From: Paenibacillus cookii
Lineage (GTDB): Bacteria > Bacillota > Bacilli > Paenibacillales > Paenibacillaceae
DNA length: 64,000 nucleotides
Direction: 5' to 3'
Assembly (NCBI RefSeq): GCF_018333375.1
Contig: NZ_BORW01000024.1
Span: 1-64,000 of the forward strand
The first letter of the stretch is position 1. Each line of letters starts with the position of its first letter. The position numbers were made by a program, and so were the translations under genes. This document shows, one piece after another, positions 1-9,826 of the stretch. The notes under the pieces were generated by a model, which worked only from the letters and a program-made list of their open reading frames with translations, was not told the origin of the DNA and searched no databases.

Positions 1-190
1 GACTTCCTCCATCCTTGAGGTTTTTGGGTTTGGTCACTTGAAAACTTCTCCAAGTTGGGGTGAAGTCCCTTTTTTATGTCCGAAAATCCTTACGGCTCAA
101 GGCCTCAGATTACTGCAAAACGCTCATAATAAATATAGAGGGGCTTCAGGTGTAAAAAGATGAGACATTCCAATTGGGGAGGTACATGTT

Positions 191-718
191 ATGAATTCCG
201 ATTTACGTTATCCTATCGGGGAATTTGCCCCGTCCGAGACGATCAGTCCCGCCGAACGCAGCTATTGGATCGACCAGCTTCGGGCGCTTCCGGGCCAGGT
301 CAGGGATGCCGTGGCCGGGCTTACGGATGAGCAGCTGGATACGCCTTATCGCCCGGGAGGCTGGACCGTTCGCCAGGTGGTGCATCATTTGGCCGACAGC
401 CACATGAACGCGATGCTGCGGATCAAGCTGGCGCTTACCGAAGATGCGCCGACGGTTAAACCGTACGAGGAAAATCTTTGGGCCGAACTAGTGGATTCCA
501 CCGCTCCGGCGCCGGAGGTTTCGCTTAGAATATTGGAGGGCGTTCACGCCCGCATGGTCCTCATTCTCAAAAACATGAAGGAAGACGATTGGCAGCGCTC
601 GTACATACACCCGGTGAACGGTAGCACGACGCTGGACCGCCATCTCGGCTTGTATGCCTGGCATGGACGCCATCATCTCGCCCACATCACCTCGCTGATC
701 CGCAGAATGGATTGGTAA
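191..718 (+). CDS. YfiT/BstA-like DinB-fold metal-dependent transferase
   Basis: This 175-residue protein matches the YfiT/BstA group of the DinB four-helix superfamily. Members are metal enzymes, and BstA-type members are linked to bacillithiol transfer onto electrophiles. The visible metal-binding histidines are H66 in VHHLADSH and H161/H165 in WHGRHHLAH, the usual spacing for this family. The ATG follows a GGGGAGG ribosome site about 8 bases upstream. It is cytoplasmic, with no signal peptide. A FosB gene at 18777 also uses bacillithiol, which fits the same thiol chemistry. The family is clear, but the substrate cannot be told. Confidence 0.8.
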   Translation: MNSDLRYPIGEFAPSETISPAERSYWIDQLRALPGQVRDAVAGLTDEQLDTPYRPGGWTVRQVVHHLADSHMNAMLRIKLALTEDAPTVKPYEENLWAELVDSTAPAPEVSLRILEGVHARMVLILKNMKEDDWQRSYIHPVNGSTTLDRHLGLYAWHGRHHLAHITSLIRRMDW

Positions 719-806
719 TGTTTTCATTTTTGCCTTGAGCGGTTAACATAGGATAAAGCGACAAATACTAACAAAAAACCGTTCCATAGGCGAGGGATGC
801 GAATTC

Positions 807-2951
807 ATGAAAAACATTGCACTTATTTTTGGCAGGGATATCCGAAATATCGTCACCAACTGGGCGGCATTGGTCATCATTGTTGGATTGGCCATGCTGC
901 CGTCTTTGTATGCATGGTTTAACATTAAAGCCTCGTGGGATCCTTACGGCAACACCGGCGATATCGCCATCGCCGTCGCGAACAACGACAAAGGCACCAC
1001 CCTCAGGGGCAAACCCATCAACCTCGGCAACGAGGTCATCTCCTCCTTGAAAGACAACCACAAGCTGGGCTGGCGTTTCGTTAGCGAAGCCGATGCCATG
1101 AGGGGCGTCAAACACGGGGACTATTATGCGAGCATCATCATTCCCGACAACTTTTCGGCGACGATCGCCACCGTTCTCTCCGATCAACCCACCAAAGCCG
1201 AAATTTTATATTACGTCAACGAAAAAATAAACGCCGTATCCCCGAAAATTGCCACCTCGGGAGCCAGCGGCATCATTCAGGAAGTCAGCAAAAACTTCGT
1301 CCAAACGGCCAACGGCACCATTTTTAAAATATTTAACGAGCTCGGCATCGAGCTGCAGGAGCAGCTGCCGACCATCGAAAGGGTACGGACGTTGATTTTC
1401 AGGCTGGAAAAAGATTTTCCGGAGATCAACCGCGTCGTGAATACCGCCATGAATGACGTGCAAACCACCGACAAACTCGTCAAAAAGGCCCAAAGCAGTC
1501 TCCCTGTCGTGACCGAAATCGCGGAAAAAGGGCAGCGCTTTGCGTCCGGTTTGGACACTTTTTTGACCGAAGCATCGGGGGCCGCCAAAGAGATCGCTCC
1601 GAACGTCAAACAAGACCTGCTTTTGCTGCAGCAAACCGCCATTTCGACGCAGCAGCTGGCCTCCGCCCTGAAGGATCCGAACGTGGACCCGTCGGTCGTA
1701 ACGGGCATGCTGGACCATGCCGCTTCCAGGCTCGAGATCGGGCTCAAGGTGCAGTCCCGGCTCATCGAGTGGTTTAATCAGCTGAACAAGGTGACCGGCA
1801 ACAAACTCGGTTTCGTCAGCTCGCGGCTAAAACAGGTGCAGGATAAAATGAAGGAGCAGCAGACGCTCGTCAGCAGCATCAGCAGCGCCGTGAAAAAAGG
1901 CGAAAAACCCGCTTCCGATCTGGTCGACCGGCTGGGCAAGGTGTCCGGGGACGCCTCGGAGCTGCTCGGCAACATCCTGGACAGATACGACAGCGAAATC
2001 CAGCCGGCCATTCTCGGCGGGGTGAACCAGGCGCGGCAAACGGCGGAAAAAACCCGCGACACGCTCAGCGACGCGCTGAAAAGCGTGCCTGACGTGAAAA
2101 AGATTTTAAGCGACGCATCCAAAGGCCTGGCGATCGGCACCCAAGGTCTGGCCCAGATCAAAAAGGATTTGCCGACGGTCGAAAAAAAGATTACCGAGCT
2201 GGCCAACAAAATGAGGGAATTCGAAAGCAAAGGCAATCTGCAGGAGGTCATCGGCCTCCTCAAAAACAATTTCCAGCTGGAAAGCCAGGTTTTTGCCGAA
2301 CCGGTCGTCCTGAAGGAAAACAAACTGTACCCGATTCCGAATTACGGATCGGCGATGTCCCCGTTTTTTAGCACCCTTGCGCTATGGGTCGGAGCTACGC
2401 TGCTTGTTTCCCTCGTGACGACGGAAGTGCACGGGGATCATCCCTACCGAAACTATGAAGTGTATTTTGGCCGGTTTTTGACCTTCCTGACGATCGCGCT
2501 GCTGCAATCCGTACTGGTCACGGCCGGCGATATGTACATCCTCGGAACCTACGTCGTGGACAAACCGTGGTTTATCGTGTTTGGCATGGTGAACAGCGCC
2601 GTGTTTATGCTCATGGTTTATACGCTGGTATCCGTATTCGGCAACGTGGGCAAAGCGCTGGCGATCGTCCTGCTCGTGCTACAGCTTGCCGGTTCCGGCG
2701 GCACCTTTCCGATTCAGACGACCCCGGCTTTTTTCCGGGCCATCCATCCCTTCCTGCCGTTTACGTACGGCATCAGCATGATGCGCGAAGCGGTCGGCGG
2801 AATCATTTGGCCCATTGTGCGGAACGACCTGCTGATCATGTGCATTTATGCCGCCGTCACGCTGGTGGTCGGCCTGGCGCTGAAAGGCATCATTAACCAG
2901 CTCTCGGCCGGACTCGTCAAAAAAGCCAAGGAGAGCAAGCTGATTCATTAA
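807..2951 (+). CDS. YhgE/Pip family membrane protein
   Basis: The 714-residue protein has the YhgE/Pip (phage infection protein) layout. There is one N-terminal membrane helix at about residues 14-35, a long extracytoplasmic middle (about 36-520) rich in heptad-like helical sequence and short repeats, and about five hydrophobic helices at about 520-705 that resemble an ABC-2 permease. Relatives serve as phage receptors in Lactococcus and are associated with type VII-like secretion in other Firmicutes; the role here is not shown. No ATPase gene is adjacent. A strong hairpin terminator follows at 3011-3061. A second, shorter relative lies at 49952-51133. Confidence 0.8.
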   Translation: MKNIALIFGRDIRNIVTNWAALVIIVGLAMLPSLYAWFNIKASWDPYGNTGDIAIAVANNDKGTTLRGKPINLGNEVISSLKDNHKLGWRFVSEADAMRGVKHGDYYASIIIPDNFSATIATVLSDQPTKAEILYYVNEKINAVSPKIATSGASGIIQEVSKNFVQTANGTIFKIFNELGIELQEQLPTIERVRTLIFRLEKDFPEINRVVNTAMNDVQTTDKLVKKAQSSLPVVTEIAEKGQRFASGLDTFLTEASGAAKEIAPNVKQDLLLLQQTAISTQQLASALKDPNVDPSVVTGMLDHAASRLEIGLKVQSRLIEWFNQLNKVTGNKLGFVSSRLKQVQDKMKEQQTLVSSISSAVKKGEKPASDLVDRLGKVSGDASELLGNILDRYDSEIQPAILGGVNQARQTAEKTRDTLSDALKSVPDVKKILSDASKGLAIGTQGLAQIKKDLPTVEKKITELANKMREFESKGNLQEVIGLLKNNFQLESQVFAEPVVLKENKLYPIPNYGSAMSPFFSTLALWVGATLLVSLVTTEVHGDHPYRNYEVYFGRFLTFLTIALLQSVLVTAGDMYILGTYVVDKPWFIVFGMVNSAVFMLMVYTLVSVFGNVGKALAIVLLVLQLAGSGGTFPIQTTPAFFRAIHPFLPFTYGISMMREAVGGIIWPIVRNDLLIMCIYAAVTLVVGLALKGIINQLSAGLVKKAKESKLIH

Positions 2952-3010
2952 CGCCCCGTACGCCGCTCCAACCCGCGTGGCAAACGTCATGGCAGCTTCC
3001 CGTGCCAGAA

Positions 3011-3061
3011 AAAGCCCTGTCCGAAAGCGACATGAATCGCTTGCGGAACAGGGCCTTTTTT
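3011..3061 (+). terminator. Rho-independent terminator (probably bidirectional)
   Basis: GCCCTGT pairs with ACAGGGC around an inner AAGCGA/TCGCTT stem, followed by six T on the plus strand and an A-run on the other side. It lies between the convergent YhgE and GH3 genes and can serve both. Confidence 0.75.
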
Positions 3062-3090
3062 CATGGGAATGAACGAAACAAAATGCCTAG

Positions 3091-5370
3091 TCAGCTTCTA
3101 CGGTATTTCTTGGTTCGCTCATCCTCGATCACGCCGCCCCAGTTCATCCCGAAGGCAAAGTCATATACATGCTTTTCCGAATCGACATGGCATTCCATAT
3201 CGTGCGCGACATCTTCCAGCTGCTCTTCGACGGTGCGCATATGGGCGGGCATTTGCATCGGCAGCAGCCCGGACGGCTCCGCCGCCCCCGTCAATACATC
3301 CATGATCGCCTGATCCTGAACGCCGAAGTTCGCCACGATGGCATCCACTTCCGCTTCAAACTCCGAAACGACCGTGGGATTGCTCAGCAACATGGAGACG
3401 ATGACGGGTTTGCCTTTCATTTTTTCCTTCGTCTCCAGCACCATGTTTAAATCCGTCGTATTGTGCGGAATGACGGTTTTTCCTTTATAAGAACGGTTTC
3501 GCGGTTCGTTCCCGTGTTCATCGCCGGCCAGGCTGACTTCCCGGGCATATTCCGCCGTATACGGCTTGTATTGCAGGCTGATCGGCACATAACCGTTCCC
3601 GCCCCGCTCCTCGTCCTCTTGGCTGTAGCCTGTGCCGGACTTCGGGGATGCGATAAAGACAAGGCCGAATTCCGCTTCATCCGGTTGATCCGTAACTTCG
3701 AAATATTTCGAGACAACCTCCAGGTTGACCGGATAATCATAGCTCTCCGGCGTCGGATGGCCGAACCAGTCTTTTCCCGGCGGGAGAAAACGTTTGGGGA
3801 TGTAAACTTTGCTTTTCGCGCGAAGCGGGAGCACCCCGTTTTTGTTTTTGAGCATGACGATCGATTTTAGCTGTGCTTCGTAACCTTCCCGCATAAATTC
3901 GGGGTTCCCGACCAGCTTGGCGCTTTCCTGTGGATCGAGGTACGGATTTTCAAACAAGCCGAGGCGGAACATATTTTTCAGCAGCCGGACGGCCGATTGC
4001 TCGAAGCGTTCCCGCATATAGGCTTCGCCGTGTTCTCGAACCCCGATCTTGTAAGCCTCCAACACCGGCTCGATCTCATTGTTGCCGCCGAATTGGTCAA
4101 CGCCCGCCATCAGCAGCTTGTAATGGCGCTCGGCCACGGTCAAATCCTCCACGCCCCATGGTTTTCCGCTCAGAAAAGAATCCTTGGGACCGGAGACGTC
4201 GGCCGTGATCATCCAGTCCGTGCATACGACGCCGTCATACCCGTATTTCCCGCGCAGCAAATCCTTAATCAGGTACGAGTTATAGGAGTTGCCGACATTT
4301 TCGCCGTTTACGGTGTCCTGGCCGAAGGAGATCGTGTAATACGGCATGACGGCCGACGCCTTCCCTGTTTTGCCGTCCAGCTTGAATGCCCCGTCAACAA
4401 AAGGCACCAGATGTTCGTCAAAGTTGTTGCCCGGATACACCGCATACTTCCCGCAGCTGTAGTGGGCGTCCCTTCCGGCTTCGCCCGATCCGCCTCCCGG
4501 CCAATGCTTCACCATCGCATTGACGCTGTCATAACCCCAACCGTCCGCGATATCCCGTTCGCCTTCGGAAGTCTGGAAGCCGTCGACATAAGCCCGGGCC
4601 AGATCGGCGGCGAGCTTCGAATCTTCGCCGAACGTGCCGTTAAACCGGAACCAGCGCGGCTCTGTAGCAATGTCGATTTGCGGAGACAGGGCGGTTGCCA
4701 GCCCTAACGCGCGATATTCCCGGGAAGCGATCATCCCGAACTTCTTCGTGATCTCGGGATCAAAAGTAGCTGCTAGGCCGAGCGTCTCGGGCCACATGGA
4801 GATATGGCCGCCCGCACCCGCGTTGAATTCGGAGCTTGAATCCGAAGCGTGGCGGGGATCGGAGCTGTTGTTCACCGGAATGCCAAGCCCGGTGCCTTCG
4901 GCAAACGCCTGGATTTTATTGTTCCAGCGTGCCGCAACTTCCGGACTTTCCACCGTGGTTACGAGCACATGCCGCACATGGTCCTTGGTCAAAAATGCGA
5001 TCTGCTCATCGGTCAGTTCCCAAGGCTTCGCTCCGCTCTCTTCATACGTTTTCCCGCTGTACGTGCCTGCAAACCAGCCGGTACTGAGGGCGGGGATCGA
5101 CTGATGACGGCTGTACAGCATCAGACCGGCAATCTGCTCGACCGTCATTTTCGAGGCCAGATCTTTCGCCCGCTCCTCCGGCGACAGCCGCCAGTCCTCG
5201 TATTTGTCCAGCTTGCCGTCACGGCTTAAATCCTTGAAGAACAAGCCGTCCTGCTCGATGATGCCCACGCCCGATTCCTCGCTGTAGCCCAGCGTGGGGC
5301 CGCCGGGATTTTTTACGTATCGAACGGTTTCTACTGTCTTATTGATCGTGTCTGAAGTATGGTTTCTCAT
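3091..5370 (-). CDS. Glycoside hydrolase family 3 (beta-glucosidase/beta-xylosidase type)
   Basis: The 759-residue protein has the GH3 N-terminal barrel followed by the alpha/beta sandwich domain. The nucleophile motif GYDGVVCTDW places the catalytic Asp at about residue 385, and the KHWPGGG loop typical of GH3 is present near residue 290. There is no signal peptide, so it should act on imported oligosaccharides. It lies 44 bases after the broken MFS transporter, in the same direction, and downstream of the AraC-GH39 gene. This suggests a beta-xyloside or beta-glucoside locus. GH3 is certain; the exact sugar specificity is open. Confidence 0.88.
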   Translation of the reverse strand: MRNHTSDTINKTVETVRYVKNPGGPTLGYSEESGVGIIEQDGLFFKDLSRDGKLDKYEDWRLSPEERAKDLASKMTVEQIAGLMLYSRHQSIPALSTGWFAGTYSGKTYEESGAKPWELTDEQIAFLTKDHVRHVLVTTVESPEVAARWNNKIQAFAEGTGLGIPVNNSSDPRHASDSSSEFNAGAGGHISMWPETLGLAATFDPEITKKFGMIASREYRALGLATALSPQIDIATEPRWFRFNGTFGEDSKLAADLARAYVDGFQTSEGERDIADGWGYDSVNAMVKHWPGGGSGEAGRDAHYSCGKYAVYPGNNFDEHLVPFVDGAFKLDGKTGKASAVMPYYTISFGQDTVNGENVGNSYNSYLIKDLLRGKYGYDGVVCTDWMITADVSGPKDSFLSGKPWGVEDLTVAERHYKLLMAGVDQFGGNNEIEPVLEAYKIGVREHGEAYMRERFEQSAVRLLKNMFRLGLFENPYLDPQESAKLVGNPEFMREGYEAQLKSIVMLKNKNGVLPLRAKSKVYIPKRFLPPGKDWFGHPTPESYDYPVNLEVVSKYFEVTDQPDEAEFGLVFIASPKSGTGYSQEDEERGGNGYVPISLQYKPYTAEYAREVSLAGDEHGNEPRNRSYKGKTVIPHNTTDLNMVLETKEKMKGKPVIVSMLLSNPTVVSEFEAEVDAIVANFGVQDQAIMDVLTGAAEPSGLLPMQMPAHMRTVEEQLEDVAHDMECHVDSEKHVYDFAFGMNWGGVIEDERTKKYRRS

Positions 5371-5414
5371 GTTCGCTCTCCCCGATTCTCTTTGTTTTTA
5401 TCCGAGTGTTACGT

Positions 5415-6739
5415 TCAGTTTATGTTGCCTGCCGCAAGGTTGATGCCCGCCGTTTCTGCTCCGTTCTCCGTGGCTACGGGTTCGCCTACTTCCGGCAGCG
5501 GCTTGATGGAGATCATGCCGATTGCCGTGAATATGGCAAGAACGAGGTAGAAGAACGTCCAGCCGCCAATTCCAATCGACGTGCCTGCGCTTAACAGAAG
5601 CGGCGCAATCGCCGGAACGATCGATTGCGGCAAGGCGTTTGCCACGTTCATGATGCCGAAGTCCTTCGCCGAATCTTCTTTGCGCGGCAGAATGCGCGCC
5701 ACCAAAGCCATATCGACGGCGGAGAAACAGCCGAAGCCGAGGCCAAGCACCGCCGATGCGACGACATAAGCCGTGTAATGCGGAACAAACGCGAATACCA
5801 GCACGGCAATCACCATAATGAATGCAGACAAATACAAGAACGGTTTTTGCTTGCGGAATTTATCCGACAACATCCCGCCGAAGATACTGGTCAGCGCCAT
5901 GGCAATCGTGGAAATAATGTTCACGGTAGCCATGGTGTCGCCTGCGCTTCCGTGTAACCCATCCGGTTGACGAGCATCACCGTGAGGTAAAGGCTGCTGC
6001 AGTATCCCATCATCATCAGAAATATCGAAGCGACCGCCCAGGAAAACACCGGGAATCGCCGCGGGCTAGGGTAAATTTTGCTCAGCTTTTCGCCGAGCGG
6101 CACGGCCGTGTTATGCTCGCGGATAATTTCCACTTTTCATTCTTGAATCAGGAACAGGCTGATCACCGGGCCTACGATGCCGATTGCGGCGATCAGCGTC
6201 CATTTCGCGGCCGAGGAGACATCAGGCAACAAGGTCATCAAGACCATCCCGACTACGATGCCGAGCGGTAAGGACATGCCGAGCAGACCGGAAATCGTGC
6301 CTTGTTTTTCTTCTTTCACCTGATCGGGAATGAGCGCCGTGTACGCCGCCATCCCGAAGTTGAAGAACAGCTGCGCAATTGCCCACCCGACGATGATGAG
6401 CCATAACGAGGATGTCCAGCCAATCATCAGAAGCGCGGCGCTGCCGACCAAGGGGCCGAGCAAAATCCAGGTGCGCCGGCGTCCGAATCGATTGATCGTC
6501 CGATCGCTGATCGCACCGCCCAAAGGGTTTCCGATCAAGGCGAAGAAAGCGCCGATGCCGGCCACGAGTCCATAAGACGACGTATATCCATTCGGATCGA
6601 TCTCGATCATCTTGAATGTCAACAACAGTGTCGCCGGCGTCATGAGTGCGACCATCATCAGGCCGTAGCCCAACATCACGCCGAAGGTCAATCGGCCAAA
6701 AGGGGTTTTGACCTGTCCTTTTACTTTAGCTCCAGCCAT
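5415..6739 (-). pseudogene. MFS sugar transporter, interrupted by a stop codon and a frameshift
   Basis: Three pieces together give one MFS transporter of about 440 residues. Residues 1-200 (6739-6137) carry six membrane helices and the MFS loop motif SDRTINRFGRRR. The frame is cut by an in-frame TGA (6137-6139, QE-stop-KVEII), continues as VEIIREH down to 5921, and then needs one extra base near 5935 to join MATVNIIS (5933-5415). The start is ATG 6739 behind GGGAGG. Its place between AraC-GH39 and GH3 suggests uptake of a xyloside or glucoside. Each fault could be a single-base error, so the gene may be intact in the living strain. Confidence 0.75.
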
Positions 6740-6760
6740 TTATATAACCTCCCATTGTCT

Positions 6761-6774
6761 TGAAAACGATTACA
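6761..6774. promoter_or_regulatory. cre (CcpA) site for the sugar transporter/GH3 operon
   Basis: TGAAAACGATTACA matches the cre consensus TGWAANCGNTNNCA at every position. It lies 22 bases upstream of the transporter start and just downstream of a TATAAT -10 box (6780-6785, minus strand), a classic roadblock/repressor position. Confidence 0.7.
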
Positions 6775-6790
6775 TTCAAATTATAAAAGA

Positions 6791-6816
6791 AACCGCCTTC
6801 ATGAAGACAGGCGGTT
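6791..6816 (-). terminator. Terminator after the AraC-GH39 gene
   Basis: On the minus strand AACCGCCT and AGGCGGTT form an 8-bp stem with a 10-base loop, followed by TCTTTT. It lies about 100 bases after the stop of the AraC-GH39 gene, so the transporter and GH3 genes probably use their own promoter. Confidence 0.6.
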
Positions 6817-6852
6817 GTTTACAGACTTATGGGGCGATTTTTAATCTCATTA

Positions 6853-6866
6853 TGAAAGCGTTTAAA
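6853..6866. promoter_or_regulatory. Second cre-like site
   Basis: TGAAAGCGTTTAAA differs from the cre consensus at one fixed position. It lies between the end of AraC-GH39 and the transporter promoter, about 90 bases from the perfect cre. Confidence 0.4.
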
Positions 6867-6913
6867 TCCCCCTTTCCGATCGGCTTAAAAATTGACACAG
6901 ATTGCGCTGCCGC

Positions 6914-9463
6914 TCATACCATAGGCGTTAATTCAATCAGCTGCACCTCATGCGGTTTCAAGGTGGAGCCAACCACCGTCCCGTTCTCCACGTTCAAGAC
7001 TTGAACCTCTCTTAATGGGGAGGAACTCTGCTTCAGATAAGCGATATCCTCAGCCGTCAATGATTCCGGTGCCCCCATTTCCACCCATTTGTCGTAGCTG
7101 CTGCCGTGTTTGCGGGTGATCGTTAGGGTAACCATGCGGTACGCGCCTTGAGGCAACCCGCTAAGCGCGATGTCGATTTTTAAGATTTTCTCTTCCTTGA
7201 ATCCGTTATACCTGTGTGTTTCATCTATAAACGAAGTGTCGCCGAGAGCATATAGATCATCATAATGACAGTAATTATACGTCATGATTTGAAAGGTATC
7301 TCCGCGGGCAGCCACGATATATCCGTCCCCGCGGGCGATCAGCGTCTCCCCCAGCTTGCCGAGCAGCCTGTACGCATGCATGGCGGGCTTCGGGATCCCG
7401 TATTGGGCGATCAGCCCAAGTCCTCCATGAAACAAACGCGGTGACGGGAACGTTTCCTCGATGTTGTCGCTCAGCACCCAGTAACCGAAACCGTCGATGC
7501 TATCAAGATTATCGAGGATGTTTTTGGCGATATAGGCAGCCTTGTATAAGGTATCGTTCGTCAATTCACGGTGATAGGCTGTCGAATTCCATTCCGTCAT
7601 ATAAACCTCGCGGCCGGATAACCCCTGGTCGGCGAGCAGCTGCAGCTCGATCGCAAGTCTTTCCCTAAGAAAATCGGGATTCGGCGAAATCCCTCCGAAT
7701 TTCTCCAGCAGCCTCCGGTACAGATCTTCATCCTGCTCGAGTTCCGCTTCCTCCTGTTGTATTCGTTTTTCGATTTCTTCATGCGGATAAAAATGCAGCG
7801 GAATGAAGTCGGGAAGACAATCGTGCTTGCGGCAAAACGCGAAAAAATTCGTCGCCGTTTCCGGCGAAGTCACAGTGATGATCCGTCCGGGCGCGCCGAT
7901 CTTCAGTCCTGCGGATAACCGTTTGACGATTCTGTAGGTGGCCAGGTACAGCTCATGGTATTCCTGAACGGATCCGGGCCAAAATACGTTTAATTCCGGC
8001 TCGTTCCAGAACTCGAATCTCCAGCTCTCGACCTCCGCCGCGCCGTAACGGTTCATGCAGTGGCGAAGGAAGTTGTCGATAAGTCCGCACCATTTATCCA
8101 GCGACTTCGGCGGGCTCGTAAAGCTGGCTCTGTAGAACACCGTCTTCCCGGGATCGGATGCCAGCGCGGAGGGCATAAATCCCAGCTCCACGAACGGCTT
8201 CAAGCCAATCGACAGCATAAAATCGAACAGCTGGTCCACCAGCCTGAAATTGTAGCGCGGCCGCCCTTCCTCGTCTTCATCGTATACCATCATCCCGTCG
8301 TCAAAGATCCCGTGGAAGCGCAAATACCGGAACGGACAATTTTGCTGGACATAGATCAGCTGTTGTTGTACGTCGGCATGCAGCCCTTCCTGCGCTTTCC
8401 CGATCGTGATGAGGTTTTTCCATGTATGCTTCATCTTTCTTCCCGGAGCGGACGCGTTCACCTCGTAGGTCTTCGTTTCGATGGCCTGGATCGTTTCAAC
8501 CTCCAACGATTCGGTACGCCGCAAATACTGACGGATGATCCCCAGTGCGCTGGATTGGTTAAACTGAAGATAATTCGAAGAGATGTCTTGCTTTTTGGCT
8601 TCCGTTTCCCGGTCAGGCCGATATTGTTTACGGTATTCGTGAGGGGTCATGCGGTATTTGTTTTTGAACGCCGTGTAAAACGATTTGGCATTGGGAAATC
8701 CGTGGCTTAACGCCAGATCGGCAATCGGGAGGTCTTCATGACGAAGCAGCTCCTCCACCGCGTTTTTTAACCGGATGCTGGTCAAATAGGCTTGGAAATT
8801 AAGTCCGATGTTTTCGCTGAAAAATTTGGACAGATACGGCACGGACAGAAATTCCTTCTTGGCGATCGATTGCAGGGTGATCGGTTCATTGTAGTGCTCA
8901 TCGATGTAATTGATGATTCGGAGCATGCGCTCCATGTATTTCTCGTTGATCGCGCCGCCGTTTTCGGAGGATTTGAACTGCTTAATGAGCATGGAAAATA
9001 CGGCCAGCATGCGGATGCCCATATCCAGCTCGTACGCCTCTCCTTTTTTCTGCTTCAGCTCGACCATCTCTGCCAGCATCTGGCGGATTCGGTCCAAACC
9101 GCTTTTCTGTTCCGGCCGGACCGCGGAAGAATTGCACTCGAACTGTATGTCCTCAATGCCTTTAATGTTTTCCTTCAAAAATACCATTGGGATCAGAAAC
9201 GTGGCGATAATGTTCATATCGAGCCCAATGACCTCATGGACATGGCTGGAATTGATCACAAATACGTCGCCTTCGGTTATCGTGTGCCGCTCGGTTCCGA
9301 CGGTGACTTCCAGATTGCCGGACAGCACGAATATGATCTCCACGCTGTTATGCCAATGGCTCGGCACGTAATTTACCCGGTGCAGCGATACGTCAAACGG
9401 CAGATCGTCCGCTGTCTCCACCAACTCAAAGATGGACGTTTTCAAAGATGTCCCCCCAGACAA
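6914..9463 (-). CDS. AraC-type regulator fused to a GH39 glycosidase domain
   Basis: The 849-residue protein joins a sensor-regulator to an enzyme-like domain. Residues about 15-80 form a cupin sensor, about 185-285 an AraC double helix-turn-helix ending in PHEYRKQYR, and about 340-830 a GH39 (beta-xylosidase/iduronidase) barrel. The GH39 acid/base Glu is present in WNEPE (E488) and the nucleophile in TEWNST (E624), so activity is possible. The start could be TTG 9463 or TTG 9445; the only purine-rich ribosome site lies between them, which favours 9445. There is no signal peptide. It heads a locus with an MFS transporter and GH3. Substrate sensing by the GH39 domain is an inference. Confidence 0.85.
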   Translation of the reverse strand: MSGGTSLKTSIFELVETADDLPFDVSLHRVNYVPSHWHNSVEIIFVLSGNLEVTVGTERHTITEGDVFVINSSHVHEVIGLDMNIIATFLIPMVFLKENIKGIEDIQFECNSSAVRPEQKSGLDRIRQMLAEMVELKQKKGEAYELDMGIRMLAVFSMLIKQFKSSENGGAINEKYMERMLRIINYIDEHYNEPITLQSIAKKEFLSVPYLSKFFSENIGLNFQAYLTSIRLKNAVEELLRHEDLPIADLALSHGFPNAKSFYTAFKNKYRMTPHEYRKQYRPDRETEAKKQDISSNYLQFNQSSALGIIRQYLRRTESLEVETIQAIETKTYEVNASAPGRKMKHTWKNLITIGKAQEGLHADVQQQLIYVQQNCPFRYLRFHGIFDDGMMVYDEDEEGRPRYNFRLVDQLFDFMLSIGLKPFVELGFMPSALASDPGKTVFYRASFTSPPKSLDKWCGLIDNFLRHCMNRYGAAEVESWRFEFWNEPELNVFWPGSVQEYHELYLATYRIVKRLSAGLKIGAPGRIITVTSPETATNFFAFCRKHDCLPDFIPLHFYPHEEIEKRIQQEEAELEQDEDLYRRLLEKFGGISPNPDFLRERLAIELQLLADQGLSGREVYMTEWNSTAYHRELTNDTLYKAAYIAKNILDNLDSIDGFGYWVLSDNIEETFPSPRLFHGGLGLIAQYGIPKPAMHAYRLLGKLGETLIARGDGYIVAARGDTFQIMTYNYCHYDDLYALGDTSFIDETHRYNGFKEEKILKIDIALSGLPQGAYRMVTLTITRKHGSSYDKWVEMGAPESLTAEDIAYLKQSSSPLREVQVLNVENGTVVGSTLKPHEVQLIELTPMV

Positions 9464-9826
9464 AGATTGTGTCTCTATTTTGTACTATCGTCCATTATAC
9501 AAAATAGTATGCTTTAATATCTAAGCGCATTGTAGAAATGCGGCATTATCCCAATCTCCAACCCTCCCAACAAAACAAAATGACCCTAATCGAAGTCTAA
9601 AGACCGCGATCAGGGCATTTTGTGGTATTGGATGTAGGCTTTAACTCCATTCGCATGCAAACGAAACGAAACTAAATAACCAGCCGCCGATGGATCACAG
9701 GCGACTGGCTGCTTTACTTGAAAGGTGTTTGGATTAGGTCCATTTTTTATAGCTTTGCATATGAGCCCTACTTCTTAGCGGAGCAAAAAAATAATGAACG
9801 ACGTGGAATTTCGGCGTTCATGCTCA
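9464..9826. other. Intergenic region with two hairpins and a candidate promoter
   Basis: No gene is seen here. A TATAAT box on the minus strand near 9497-9503 may serve AraC-GH39, though its -35 is poor. A long inverted repeat spans 9576-9622 (CAAAATG and CATTTTG arms, no T-run). A second hairpin at 9680-9709 is listed separately. Confidence 0.5.
9680..9709 (-). terminator. Probable terminator after the PadR gene
   Basis: CCAGCCGCC and GGCGACTGG pair with one mismatch and are followed on the minus strand by a T-rich tract (GGTTATTTAGTTT). It is about 120 bases past the PadR stop. Confidence 0.45.
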
